DNA of 64,000 nucleotides, taken from NCBI RefSeq assembly GCF_026340095.1, contig NZ_JAPEPO010000002.1, forward strand, positions 1,240,001-1,304,000. Direction: 5' to 3'. The notes under the pieces are model-generated. The model made no database searches, was not told the DNA's origin, and saw only the letters and a program-made list of their open reading frames with translations. This DNA comes from Streptomyces sp. NBC_01446 (GTDB lineage: Bacteria; Actinomycetota; Actinomycetes; Streptomycetales; Streptomycetaceae). The position numbers and the translations under genes are program-made. The number at the start of each line of letters is the position of its first letter. The stretch's first letter is position 1. Positions 43,431 through 51,284 of this stretch are shown one piece after another.

Positions 43431-43496
43431 GACGGGACAGCCCTTCGGAATGTGACGTCGCTCCCGGCGCCTCACATTCCGGAGGGCTGCGTTGTC
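43431..43496. promoter_or_regulatory. symmetric divergent ECF41-type promoter region
   Basis: Inverted repeat with 18-bp arms (17 matching) at 43438-43455 and 43472-43489, 16-base spacer. On the minus strand it holds CGTCACA, 16 bases, CGTC, close to the ECF41 promoter (TGTCACA-N16-CGTC). On the plus strand CCTCACA is followed after 16 bases by TGTC, a weaker match. It may serve the sigma gene and the SnoaL-LUD pair at once. Confidence 0.7.
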
Positions 43497-43525
43497 GTCA
43501 CAGGCATACGGAACGGAGGAAGCCG

Positions 43526-43993
43526 ATGACCGACTTTCAAGCGATTGCCGACCGCGTGGAGATCGAGGCGCTGCGCGGCGAGTTCACCGACGCGGCGATG
43601 ATGCGCGACCGCGCCCGCCTCGCCTCCCTCTTCACGGAGGACGGCGTGCTGCGGATGCCCGACGTCCCCATCGAGATGACCGGCCGGGAGGAGATCCGCA
43701 CCGGGGGCGAGCGGCTCCAGGCCCAGTGGGACTTCTTCGTGCAGAACACGCATCCGGGCGTGATCCGGCTCGACGGCGACACCGCGACCGGCCGCGCCTA
43801 CATGCAGGAGATCGCGCGCATGCAGAGCGGTTTCCAGGGCCTCAACTACGCGATCTACCACGACCGTTACCGCCGCACCGACGAAGGCTGGAAGTTCTCC
43901 GAGCGGGTCTACGAGATCCGCTACTTCGACACCACCCCACTGACGGGCTCGGCGCCGGCCTGGGACCCCCACACGACCCAGGAGGCACGATGA
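43526..43993 (+). CDS. SnoaL-like nuclear transport factor 2 fold protein
   Basis: A 155-residue protein: RVEIEALRGEFTDAAMMRDR, LASLFTEDGVLRMPD and YRRTDEGWKFSERVYE are typical of the SnoaL_4-like family. GGAGGA precedes ATG 43526. It is divergent to the ECF41 sigma gene, whose C-domain has the same fold, and its stop overlaps the next start by four bases (ATGA). Catalytic role unknown; possibly binds the molecule sensed by the sigma C-domain (inference). Confidence 0.87.
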   Translation: MTDFQAIADRVEIEALRGEFTDAAMMRDRARLASLFTEDGVLRMPDVPIEMTGREEIRTGGERLQAQWDFFVQNTHPGVIRLDGDTATGRAYMQEIARMQSGFQGLNYAIYHDRYRRTDEGWKFSERVYEIRYFDTTPLTGSAPAWDPHTTQEAR

Positions 43994-44622
43994 CTGTCTC
44001 GACTCCCGCCACACAGTTCACCGACCCGGCGCCGGCGGACCGCCTGGAGCGGGCGGCCGCCGCGCTGGCGGCGCACCGCTTCACCGTCGAGATCCTCGAT
44101 GACGCCGCGGCGGCGCGGACCCGGGTCCAGGAGCTGATCCCGGAGGACGCCAGTGTGTTCACCACGGCCAGCGAGACGCTGCGGCTGTCCGGCATCGACG
44201 ACGACATCAACACCAGCGGCCGGTACCGGGCGGCCGTCAAGCCCCGTGCGGTGACCATGGACCGGGCCACCGAGGCCGACGCCATCCGGCGCCTGATCGC
44301 CGTTCCCGACGTCGTCGTGGGCAGCGTCGCCGCGCTCACCGAGACCGGCTCCCTCGTGGTGGCCTCGGCCAGCGGAAGCCAGTTGCCCGCGTACGCCGGT
44401 GGCGCCGGGCGCACGATCCTGGTCGTCGGGGCGCAGAAGGTGGTGCCCGACCTGGACACCGCTCTGCGCCGCCTGGAGGAACACGCCCTCCCGCTCGAAA
44501 CCACCCGCGCCCTGGAGGTGTACGGACAGCCCAGCTCCGTCAACCAACTCCTGGTCCTCCACGCGCAACCCCTCACGGGCCAGGGAATCGTCCTGCTGCT
44601 CCGCGAGGCGATCGGGTTCTGA
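43990..44622 (+). CDS. LUD (LutC/YkgG-like) domain protein
   Basis: A 210-residue protein with a single LUD domain: RTRVQELIPEDASVFTTASE, VVGSVAALTETGSLVVASAS and AGRTILVVGAQKVVPDLDTA. LUD proteins include LutC of L-lactate oxidation, but no lutA or lutB lies here. Translationally coupled to the SnoaL-like gene. It may be part of the ECF41 regulon. Ends at a strong hairpin. Confidence 0.87.
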   Translation: MTVSTPATQFTDPAPADRLERAAAALAAHRFTVEILDDAAAARTRVQELIPEDASVFTTASETLRLSGIDDDINTSGRYRAAVKPRAVTMDRATEADAIRRLIAVPDVVVGSVAALTETGSLVVASASGSQLPAYAGGAGRTILVVGAQKVVPDLDTALRRLEEHALPLETTRALEVYGQPSSVNQLLVLHAQPLTGQGIVLLLREAIGF

Positions 44623-44629
44623 ACCGACG

Positions 44630-44671
44630 CTTGACGCGGCCTCCCCCAGCTGACGCCGGGGGAGGCTCAAG
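44630..44671. terminator. bidirectional hairpin terminator
   Basis: CTTGA...GCCTCCCCC / GGGGGAGGC-TCAAG: perfect 9-bp core stem with outer 5-bp pairing, between convergent LUD and secreted-protein genes. Confidence 0.78.
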
Positions 44672-44684
44672 GCGCGTGTGGGTG

Positions 44685-45086
44685 TCAGGCCGTGACGTCG
44701 ATGTACGTCGAGGGGCCGTAGCTGGATCCGCTGACCGGGGTGACGTACATGCGGACGGTCCGGCCCTCGGTGAGGTCGCCGCCCTTCCACGGGCTGCAGT
44801 AACCGGCCGTGTGGCCGCGGGTGTCGACGCGCCGGTCCATGATGCCGTCGTAGTTGTAGTCGAGCGCGGTCTCGATGCCCCAGCCGTCCGACTTGGTGTC
44901 GCACGCGCGGATCGCGTCGCCGGGGGTCGAGCCGTCCGGGTCGGCGTTCCACGTGGCGCTGCCGGCGCCGCTGGGCGCGTAGATGGTGACCGTTCCGGCC
45001 CAGGCCTGGCCCTGCAGGCCGGCGACCAGACCTATCGCGCAGGCACCGGTGGCGAGTGCTCTGATCACGGTGCTTCGGGTCTTCAT
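44685..45086 (-). CDS. small secreted protein of unknown function
   Basis: A 133-residue secreted protein: signal peptide to about residue 31 (GQAWA-GT), mature part with IRACDTKSDGWGIE, YCSPWKGG and a Tyr/Ser-rich end. Two cysteines could form a disulfide. The composition resembles small streptomycete extracellular beta-proteins; I do not recognise a family. GGGGAGGGG before ATG 45086 decides the start. Confidence 0.75.
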   Translation of the reverse strand: MKTRSTVIRALATGACAIGLVAGLQGQAWAGTVTIYAPSGAGSATWNADPDGSTPGDAIRACDTKSDGWGIETALDYNYDGIMDRRVDTRGHTAGYCSPWKGGDLTEGRTVRMYVTPVSGSSYGPSTYIDVTA

Positions 45087-45191
45087 GACGTCCCCTCCCC
45101 TTGCCGGCGGACCGGTGCCCGCCGACGCTCGGAAGGAGAATGCCATACGTAGATCAACTTCGGGACGTGGAACGCCCGTTCCCCGGACCGC

Positions 45192-45638
45192 TCACTTCTC
45201 CACGAGCCGCTCCATGAGCGCGGTGGCCTCGGCGAGGGTGCGCAGTTCGGCCTCGTCGAGTTCGCCGGCCAGGGCCTGGACGAGCCAGCCGTGCTTGGCC
45301 GCCCGGACCGAGGCGAGGGTGCTCCGGCCGCTCTCCGTGATGGCGACGACGGATTGACGGCCGTCGTCCGGGTCCGGCGTACGCGCGACGAAGTCCCGTT
45401 CCTCCAGGGCGGCGAGGGTGAGCCGCATCGACTGGGGCCGCACGTACTCGGCGCGCGCGAGCGCGGCCGTGGTGGCGGGGCCCTCTCCGTCGAGGCGGGC
45501 CAGTACGGTCCGCTGCGTCGGGGTGAGGAGGCTGTCGGGCGACGCGGTGCGCAGTCGCCTGAGCAGGCGTCCGACAACGGTGGAGAGATCGGCGGCCACC
45601 TGTTCGGCGAGCGGCTCGTCCGCGGGTTCTCGCTGCAT
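45192..45638 (-). CDS. MarR-family regulator
   Basis: A 148-residue winged-helix repressor. TPTQRTVLARLDGEGPATTA, the recognition helix region ARAEYVRPQSMRLTLAALEE and the wing DPDDGRQSVVAITESGR are typical of MarR. Start ATG 45638 is preceded by GGTGAGG. It probably once regulated a divergent gene; today an IS110 element sits between it and the next + strand gene. A palindrome lies in its upstream region at 45738-45754. Confidence 0.9.
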   Translation of the reverse strand: MQREPADEPLAEQVAADLSTVVGRLLRRLRTASPDSLLTPTQRTVLARLDGEGPATTAALARAEYVRPQSMRLTLAALEERDFVARTPDPDDGRQSVVAITESGRSTLASVRAAKHGWLVQALAGELDEAELRTLAEATALMERLVEK

Positions 45639-45737
45639 GGCCTCACCGTAGAAGGCCGACAGGCAGCCTTGCAATTTCGCCCCTTTTCGCCTGCCGGGCC
45701 GGCGCGGGGAAACCATCGGCCGCCGCCCCTCTTCCCG

Positions 45738-45754
45738 CTGGTCCGACCAGTCGG
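45738..45754. promoter_or_regulatory. palindromic operator candidate upstream of marR
   Basis: CTGGTC-C-GACCAG overlaps CCGAC-CA-GTCGG, two nested perfect palindromes 100 bases upstream of the MarR start. Likely operator for MarR or another repressor. Confidence 0.55.
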
Positions 45755-45829
45755 TATGTTCACCTCCTGCGGACCCATCCCGACTCGCCCCGCCTCATCG
45801 CTTCGGCCCACGGAGTCTCAATGACGAAG

Positions 45830-47032
45830 TCAAGCCGCCTGTGTGACCGGTGGGGCGGAGGTGAAGATCCGTCCGTCACGCAGCAATGCCCAGAGCACGC
45901 CAGCTCGTCGGCGGGCCAGGGCGATGACGGCCTGAACGTGCTTGCAGCCCTCGCCGCGCTTCTTCAGGTAGAAGTCCCGGTTCGGCCCTTCGCGGACGAT
46001 GCTGGACTGCGCGGACATGTAGAACACTCTGCGCAGGCGGCGGCTGTAGCGCTTGGGCCGGTGCAGGTTGCCGGTGCGCCGGCCAGAGTCACGCGGGACG
46101 GGCACCAGCCCGGCCGCCGAGGCGAGATGGCCGGCGTCGGCGTAGGCCGACAGGTCACCGGCGGCGACGATGAACTCGGCGCCGAGGATAGGGCCCATGC
46201 CGGGCAGGGACTCGATGATCTCTGCGTGCGGGTGGCTGCGGAACGTCTCCCGGATCTGCCGGTCGATCCGCTTCACGCGGTCGTCCAGGGCCAGGATCTG
46301 CCCTGCCAGGTCGGCGACGATCTGCGCGGCGACATCTTCGCCGGGCAGCACGGTCTGCTGGGCCTGCGCGGCTTCCAATGCGGTTGCGGCCACCATGTCG
46401 GCGCCGCGGACACTGCGGTTGGCCAGCCAGGCCGTCAGCCTTGCCCGGCCGCGTCGGCGGATCGCCGCCGGGGTCTGATAACCGGTCAGCAGCACCAGGG
46501 CGCCCTTGTGGGCGGAGTAGTCAAACGCCCGCTCCAGAGCAGGGAAGACGCCGGTCAGCACGTCCCGCAGGCGGTTGATCATCCGCACCCGGTCGGCCAT
46601 CAGATCCGTGCGGTGCGCGGTCAGCAGCGCGAGGTCGGCGGCAAGCTGGGCGGGCACGTCGATCGCCGCGAAGTCGCCTCGGTGGCGGGCGGTTTCGGCG
46701 ATGACGTAGGCATCCCTGGCGTCGGTCTTCGCCTCACCGCGGTAGGCGCCGGACATGCGGTTGACCGTGCGTCCGGGCACGTAGACGGCCCGCTGGTCGT
46801 GGGCTGCCAGCAGAGCCAGCAGCAGCGCGGAGGACGTGCCGGAGATGTCCACTGCCCAGTGCACTTGGCCGGCCAGGGCGAGGATCTCGCCGAGCGCGGT
46901 CAGGATCGCCGACTCGTCATTGTCGATCTTCTTCGACCACAGCGTGGCGCCGGTCTCGTCAACCACGGCTGCCCAGTGGTGGCCCTTGCCCGCGTCGACG
47001 CCAGCCCAGACCCGGGCTTTCCGCTCGTTCAC
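45830..47032 (-). CDS. IS110-family transposase (RuvC-like DEDD)
   Basis: A 400-residue transposase. The N-terminal RuvC-like domain has the first Asp in AGVDAGKGHHWAAV and further acidic residues in VDISG and KTDARDAYVIAE. The C-terminal Tnp_20 domain has ESLPGMGPILGAEFIVAAGD and AGLVPVPRDSGRRTG, with the conserved serine region. Intact and full length. GTG 47032 is preceded by GAGGAGGGG. IS110 recombinases are now known to be guided by a bridge RNA encoded in the same element. Confidence 0.95.
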   Translation of the reverse strand: MNERKARVWAGVDAGKGHHWAAVVDETGATLWSKKIDNDESAILTALGEILALAGQVHWAVDISGTSSALLLALLAAHDQRAVYVPGRTVNRMSGAYRGEAKTDARDAYVIAETARHRGDFAAIDVPAQLAADLALLTAHRTDLMADRVRMINRLRDVLTGVFPALERAFDYSAHKGALVLLTGYQTPAAIRRRGRARLTAWLANRSVRGADMVAATALEAAQAQQTVLPGEDVAAQIVADLAGQILALDDRVKRIDRQIRETFRSHPHAEIIESLPGMGPILGAEFIVAAGDLSAYADAGHLASAAGLVPVPRDSGRRTGNLHRPKRYSRRLRRVFYMSAQSSIVREGPNRDFYLKKRGEGCKHVQAVIALARRRAGVLWALLRDGRIFTSAPPVTQAA

Positions 47033-47225
47033 TTGCCCCTCCTCGCACCGCTCGGCATGCCGTCGGCCCGAGGAACACCCCGCTGTCATCTCCGTAATCA
47101 GCGACCGCACGAAGCGCGCACATCTCAATCAGCAGCCAGGGCTCCCCGGAGAGCCGGGCGGCCACTCCTTGGAAGCCACTGAAGGCAAGAACCCATAAGC
47201 CACACCCGGCCCTCCCGGGCCGCCT
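47033..47225 (-). ncRNA. candidate IS110 bridge-RNA region
   Basis: In the IS110 group the bridge RNA is encoded in the non-coding left end, upstream of the transposase. This 190-base stretch has no other gene and contains a compact hairpin, GGCTC-TCCGG-GGAGCC (about 47142-47157). Position and size fit; target- and donor-binding loops were not resolved by eye. Confidence 0.45.
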
Positions 47226-47244
47226 AACAACTTACGGAGACCCC

Positions 47245-48414
47245 ATGACCCAGCACGCGCCCGGCATCCAGGGACACTGCGACGCACGCTTCGACGCCGT
47301 CCGCGCCGCCTTCGAGGAGAACTTCGACGAGCGCGAGGAGCTGGGCGCGGCCGTCACCGTCCTGATCGACGGCGCGCCCGTCGTCGACCTGTGGGGCGGC
47401 TGGGCCGACGCCGCCCGCACGCGCGCGTGGGAGCGCGACACGGTCGTCAACGTGTGGTCGACGACGAAGGGCCCGACGGCTCTGTGCGCCCACATCCTCA
47501 TCGACCGCGGCCTGCTCGACCCGGACGCGCCGGTCGCCACGTACTGGCCCGAGTTCGCCGCCGCCGGCAAGGAAGGCGTACTCGTACGTCATCTGCTGTC
47601 GCACCGGGCCGGGCTCGCCGGGCTGCGCGAGCCGCACTCCCTGGAGCAGCTCTTCGACTGGGAGCTCACCACGTCCCGGCTCGCGGCGCAGGAGCCCTGG
47701 TGGGAGCCCGGCACGGTCTCCGGGTACCACGCGCTGACGTACGGGTTCCTGGTCGGCGAGGTCGTCCGGCGCGTCAGCGGCCTGCTGCCGGGCGCGTTCC
47801 TGGAGCGGGAGGTGACGGGCCCGCTCGGCATCGACTTCACGATCGGACTGCCGGACAAGGAGGCGGGCCGCGCGGCGGAACTGGTGCACCCGCGCGCGCA
47901 GGCCACCAGCGAACAGGCCGCGATCTTCGCCCAGTTGGCCCCCGCCGCCCTCGCGGCGCTGACCAACCCGATCGCCGGCGCGTCGGAGGCGAACACCGCT
48001 GCATGGCGCGCCGCCGAGATCCCGGCCGCCAACGGTCACGGCACGGCGCGCGCCGTCGCCGCGCTGTACGCGATCGTCGCGGGCAAGGGCCGCTCCGGCG
48101 ACCGGCAGATCCTGTCCCCGCAGGGCGCCGAGCGGATTCGCGAGGGTCAGGGCAGCTGCCGCGACCTGGTCCTGGGGGCCGGATTCACGCACGAGACGGA
48201 GCTGGGCCTCGGGCTCTGGCTGAGCGGACCGAACGGCTCGTACGGGCCCAACCCGCGCGCTGTCGGACACGACGGTTTCGGCGGCTCGTTCGGGTCGGCC
48301 GACCCCGAGTCGGGTGTCGCCGTGGGCTATGTGATGAACCGGATGGGCCCTCACATCGCAGACGACCCGCGCAAGATGGCCCTGATCAGCGCGGTGTACG
48401 ACGCTCTCGGCTGA
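47245..48414 (+). CDS. serine hydrolase of the beta-lactamase/EstB family
   Basis: A 389-residue penicillin-binding-protein-fold esterase. The SxxK nucleophile is in VWSTTKGP (about residue 74), the tyrosine motif in YHALTYG, and the third box in HDGFGGSFG. No signal peptide, so probably cytoplasmic, like family VIII carboxylesterases. CGGAGA precedes ATG 47245. The adjacent IS110 left end means that its original promoter, perhaps shared with marR, has been displaced. Confidence 0.9.
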   Translation: MTQHAPGIQGHCDARFDAVRAAFEENFDEREELGAAVTVLIDGAPVVDLWGGWADAARTRAWERDTVVNVWSTTKGPTALCAHILIDRGLLDPDAPVATYWPEFAAAGKEGVLVRHLLSHRAGLAGLREPHSLEQLFDWELTTSRLAAQEPWWEPGTVSGYHALTYGFLVGEVVRRVSGLLPGAFLEREVTGPLGIDFTIGLPDKEAGRAAELVHPRAQATSEQAAIFAQLAPAALAALTNPIAGASEANTAAWRAAEIPAANGHGTARAVAALYAIVAGKGRSGDRQILSPQGAERIREGQGSCRDLVLGAGFTHETELGLGLWLSGPNGSYGPNPRAVGHDGFGGSFGSADPESGVAVGYVMNRMGPHIADDPRKMALISAVYDALG

Positions 48415-48563
48415 GATCCGACCGCCGGAAACAGGTCACCACGCGCCGTCCTGCGCGCCCTTACCGCCGCGCAACCTTACGGTAACCACATGGGCAGTTC
48501 GCCAGGCTAATCTGCTAACTGCCCAAGAGGATTACGAGGCGACGCGACCAGGGGGCCGACCGG

Positions 48564-48941
48564 ATGGCACGGGGCACGACGACAGCGAGGGCCTGCCTGA
48601 TGGCCCTCACGGTCGGCATGCTCGTCCTCCAACTCCTGGTCAAGGGCGCCCCGTCCGCGTCCGCGCACGAGTCGGTGCCGTACACCGGCGGCCCGGTCGC
48701 CACGTGCGACGACACCGAGCTGCCCCGGAGTTCGTCCCACCACTACCTGCCCCGCGACCGGTACCGCGCGGAGGAGTACGTGCCCGACGGCACCGTGCGC
48801 GGGGCCGTGTGCCCGTGGCAGGTCCAGGCCGGGGACCCGGGTGTCGCGCCCACGGCGGGCGCCGGCGAAAGGTCCCCGCACCGCCAGCCGAGACGGGCGG
48901 CCGACTCCCTCCCCGTCATACTCCAGGTCTTCCGCTGCTGA
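48564..48941 (+). CDS. small secreted protein of unknown function
   Basis: A 125-residue protein with a signal peptide (MARGTTTARACLMALTVGML, cleavage near SASA-HE). The mature part has GGPVATCDDTELPRSSS, DRYRAEEY and GAVCPWQVQ; three cysteines, the last at the C-terminus. I do not recognise a family. Low-complexity segment near residues 90-110. ATG 48564. Confidence 0.65.
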   Translation: MARGTTTARACLMALTVGMLVLQLLVKGAPSASAHESVPYTGGPVATCDDTELPRSSSHHYLPRDRYRAEEYVPDGTVRGAVCPWQVQAGDPGVAPTAGAGERSPHRQPRRAADSLPVILQVFRC

Positions 48942-49028
48942 GAGCGCCCGAGGGCAGGAGCAGTTCCCCCGCGTCTTCGGCGCACCCTCCTGCCCGCCTC
49001 CCGTGACACTCCGCACGTGTAGGACTAC

Positions 49029-49046
49029 GCGCCCCGCACGGGGCGC
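49029..49046 (+). other. GC hairpin directly upstream of the SulP ribosome site
   Basis: Perfect 8-bp arms GCGCCCCG and CGGGGCGC with a 2-base loop, ending 4 bases before GGAGG. It could sequester or shape the ribosome site, or end an upstream transcript. Confidence 0.5.
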
Positions 49047-49063
49047 GCTGGAGGTATGCGCTC

Positions 49064-50533
49064 GTGAAGCGTTTGGTACCGCGGCAGGACTTCGCCGCGT
49101 CTCTCGTCGTGTTCCTGGTCGCCCTGCCGCTGTGCGTGGGCGTGGCCGTGGCGTCCGGCGTCCCGGCCGAACTGGGCCTCGTCACCGGCATCGTGGGCGG
49201 TCTGGTGGCCGGCTCCATGCCCGGCAGCAGTCTGCAGGTGAGCGGGCCCGCGGCCGGGCTCACCGTGCTCGTGTACGAGGCCGTGCAGGCGTACGGCCTG
49301 CCGGTGCTCGGCGTCGTCGTGCTCGCGGCGGGGCTGCTCCAGCTCCTCATGGGCAGCCTGCGCCTGGGCCGCTGGTTCCGGGCGATCTCAGTAGCGGTCG
49401 TCGAGGGCATGCTCGCCGGGATCGGCCTCGTCCTGATCGCCGGGCAGCTCTACGCGATGGCCGACACGCCGGCGCCCGCGTCGGGTATCGACAAACTCGC
49501 CGGACTGCCCGGGCTGTTGATCGGCTCGGCCACCTCGCCGAAGGCGCTCACCGCGCTCGCCCTCGGCGTCGGCACGATCGTCGTGCTGCTCGGCTGGAAG
49601 CGGCTGCCCAAGGCGGCCCAGGTGGTGCCCGCGCCGCTCGCCGCGGTGGGGCTCGCGACGCTGGCGGCGGCCGGGTTCGGGCTGCCGGTCGCGCGGGTCG
49701 AGGTGCAGGGTCTGATCGAGTCCGTACAGCCGCCCGGCGCCGACGCGTTCGCGCAGCTCGCGAGCGTCGGGGTCGTCGGCACCGTCCTCGCGTTCACCCT
49801 CATCGCCTCCGCCGAGAGCCTGTTCAGCGCGGCCGCCGTCGACCGGATGCACGACGGGCCGCGCACCACGTACGACAAGGAACTCATCGCGCAGGGCACC
49901 GGCAACACGGTGTGCGGGCTGCTCGGCGCGCTGCCGATGACGGCGGTGATCGTGCGCAGCGCCGCCAACGTCCAGGCGGGCGCCCGCACCAAGGCGTCCC
50001 GGGTCCTGCACGGTGTATGGCTGCTGCTGTTCGCGGCGCTGCTGCCCGCCGCGCTCGGTGTGATCCCGGTCGCCGCGCTCGCGGCCGTCCTGGTCCACGC
50101 GGGCGGCAAACTGATCCCCGTACGGCAGATCGCGAAGCTGTGGCGTGAGCACCGGGGCGAGGCGCTGGTACTGGTCGTCACAGCGGTGTCGATCGTCGCG
50201 GTCAGCATGTTCGAGGGCGTGCTCGTCGGCCTCGCTCTCGCGGTGGCCAAGACGGCGTGGGAGGCATCGCACGTGCGGCTCGACGTCATAGACAAGGGGG
50301 CCGGGCCGATCCAGGTATATCTGACCGGCAACGCGACGTTCCTGCGTCTGCCGAAGATCCTCGACAGCCTGGAGGCGCTGCCGCAGGACCGGCCCGTCGT
50401 GCTCGACCTGTCCGGTCTTCACCACCTCGACCACGCCTTCGGGACGGCGCTGCGGAACTGGGCGGACCGGCACAGCGGCGCCGGCACGGAGCCCGTCAAG
50501 GTGACTCCGGGCCAGGCCACTCCAGGGGGCTGA
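49064..50533 (+). CDS. SulP-family inorganic anion transporter
   Basis: A 489-residue permease with 12-14 helices. VALPLCVGVAVASGVPAELG and GLLGALPMTAVIVRSAANVQ are the characteristic SulP segments. A short C-terminal STAS-like domain (about 410-480; GNATFLRLPKILDSLEALPQ, VLDLSGLHHLDHAF) follows. Substrate may be sulfate or bicarbonate; no carbonic anhydrase is fused or adjacent. GTG 49064 has GGAGG 9 bases upstream; an overlapping ATG is closed immediately by TGA. Confidence 0.92.
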   Translation: MKRLVPRQDFAASLVVFLVALPLCVGVAVASGVPAELGLVTGIVGGLVAGSMPGSSLQVSGPAAGLTVLVYEAVQAYGLPVLGVVVLAAGLLQLLMGSLRLGRWFRAISVAVVEGMLAGIGLVLIAGQLYAMADTPAPASGIDKLAGLPGLLIGSATSPKALTALALGVGTIVVLLGWKRLPKAAQVVPAPLAAVGLATLAAAGFGLPVARVEVQGLIESVQPPGADAFAQLASVGVVGTVLAFTLIASAESLFSAAAVDRMHDGPRTTYDKELIAQGTGNTVCGLLGALPMTAVIVRSAANVQAGARTKASRVLHGVWLLLFAALLPAALGVIPVAALAAVLVHAGGKLIPVRQIAKLWREHRGEALVLVVTAVSIVAVSMFEGVLVGLALAVAKTAWEASHVRLDVIDKGAGPIQVYLTGNATFLRLPKILDSLEALPQDRPVVLDLSGLHHLDHAFGTALRNWADRHSGAGTEPVKVTPGQATPGG

Positions 50534-50552
50534 GACCGGCCCGCGCGGAGCC

Positions 50553-51161
50553 CTACGTCGTGATCGCGCCGAGCAGGGCCCGCGCGCACAGGTCGCGCAC
50601 CTGATCCCGTGACAGCTCCGGCTCGTCGAGCCACTCGAGGCACACGGCCACCATGAAGGCCAGCCAGCCGCGTACGGCGAGCCGGAGCACCGGGGATTCG
50701 CCGTCGGCACGGGACCGGTCAGGGTCGGCGGCGAGCGCCTCGACGATCTGGCGCTCCTGCGCGGCCAGTCCCCGCCGGTACACCTCGCGCACGGCCGGGT
50801 CGCCCGCGGCCTCGGCCCGGTGGAAGGCGCGGAAGCCCTCGCCGTGCGCCTCCACATACCCGAGAAACGTATCCAGGCCCACGGCGATCTGGTCGCGCAC
50901 GGGGATCCCGGGAACGGCGGCCGTCAGGCGCAGCATCCGCTCACTCTCGCGCTGGACGACGGCGGCGAAGAAGTCCCGTTTCGTCGGGAAGTAGTGGTAG
51001 AGGAGCCCGCGCGAGACGCCGGCGATCTCGGCGACCTGCTCGATCCAGACGTCGTCGTACGTGCTCTGCGCGAACAGCCGCGCGCCCACGCTGAGCAGCT
51101 GCTCGCGGCGCTCCTCGGTGCTCAGCCGACGGCGCGTGCGCTCCTGCTCCCTGGCGGCCAT
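50553..51161 (-). CDS. TetR-family regulator beside CYP102-like P450
   Basis: A 202-residue regulator. HTH (about 20-65): AEIAGVSRGLLYHYFPTKRDF. The C-terminal ligand domain is helical (GLDTFLGYVEAHGEGFRAFH). It is divergent to the P450 gene, 123 bases apart, an arrangement like Bm3R1 and P450 BM3, so it is the likely fatty-acid-responsive repressor of that gene. Operator-like half-sites are present in the spacer. Confidence 0.9.
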   Translation of the reverse strand: MAAREQERTRRRLSTEERREQLLSVGARLFAQSTYDDVWIEQVAEIAGVSRGLLYHYFPTKRDFFAAVVQRESERMLRLTAAVPGIPVRDQIAVGLDTFLGYVEAHGEGFRAFHRAEAAGDPAVREVYRRGLAAQERQIVEALAADPDRSRADGESPVLRLAVRGWLAFMVAVCLEWLDEPELSRDQVRDLCARALLGAITT

Positions 51162-51182
51162 GGCAGCACCTTACTCGCATTA

Positions 51183-51235
51183 CTTGACGTGAATTCAATA
51201 GCGGGACCACACTGTGGGGCGTATTGAACCCACGT
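51183..51235. promoter_or_regulatory. inverted half-sites between TetR and P450 genes
   Basis: CTTGACGTGAATTCAAT (51183-51199) and ATTGAACCCACGTATAA (51223-51239) are imperfect inverted copies of ATTGAA-N2-CACGT. They fit an operator for the divergent TetR protein. Confidence 0.55.
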
Positions 51236-51284
51236 ATAACAACGGTCGGGTACAGGCACTCTCTACGTCCAACAGGTGGGGATC

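Larger units (their letters stand above)
45820..47225 (-). mobile_element. IS110-family insertion sequence (ends approximate)
   Basis: Element of about 1.4 kb containing one DEDD transposase gene. IS110 members lack clear terminal inverted repeats, so the ends are set from the stop codon (short right end) and from the long non-coding stretch upstream of the transposase (left end). It lies between marR and a serine hydrolase gene. Both flanks carry an ACGGAG-N5-ATGAC-like string (about 45810 and 47234), which may reflect target preference. Confidence 0.75.

Noticed and set aside
45821..47182. Open frame on the + strand starting at an attractive CGGAG-N5-ATG
   Set aside because: It runs antisense through the IS110 transposase. 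The start signal may be a relic of a gene disrupted by the element, but no coding sequence of that gene is left.
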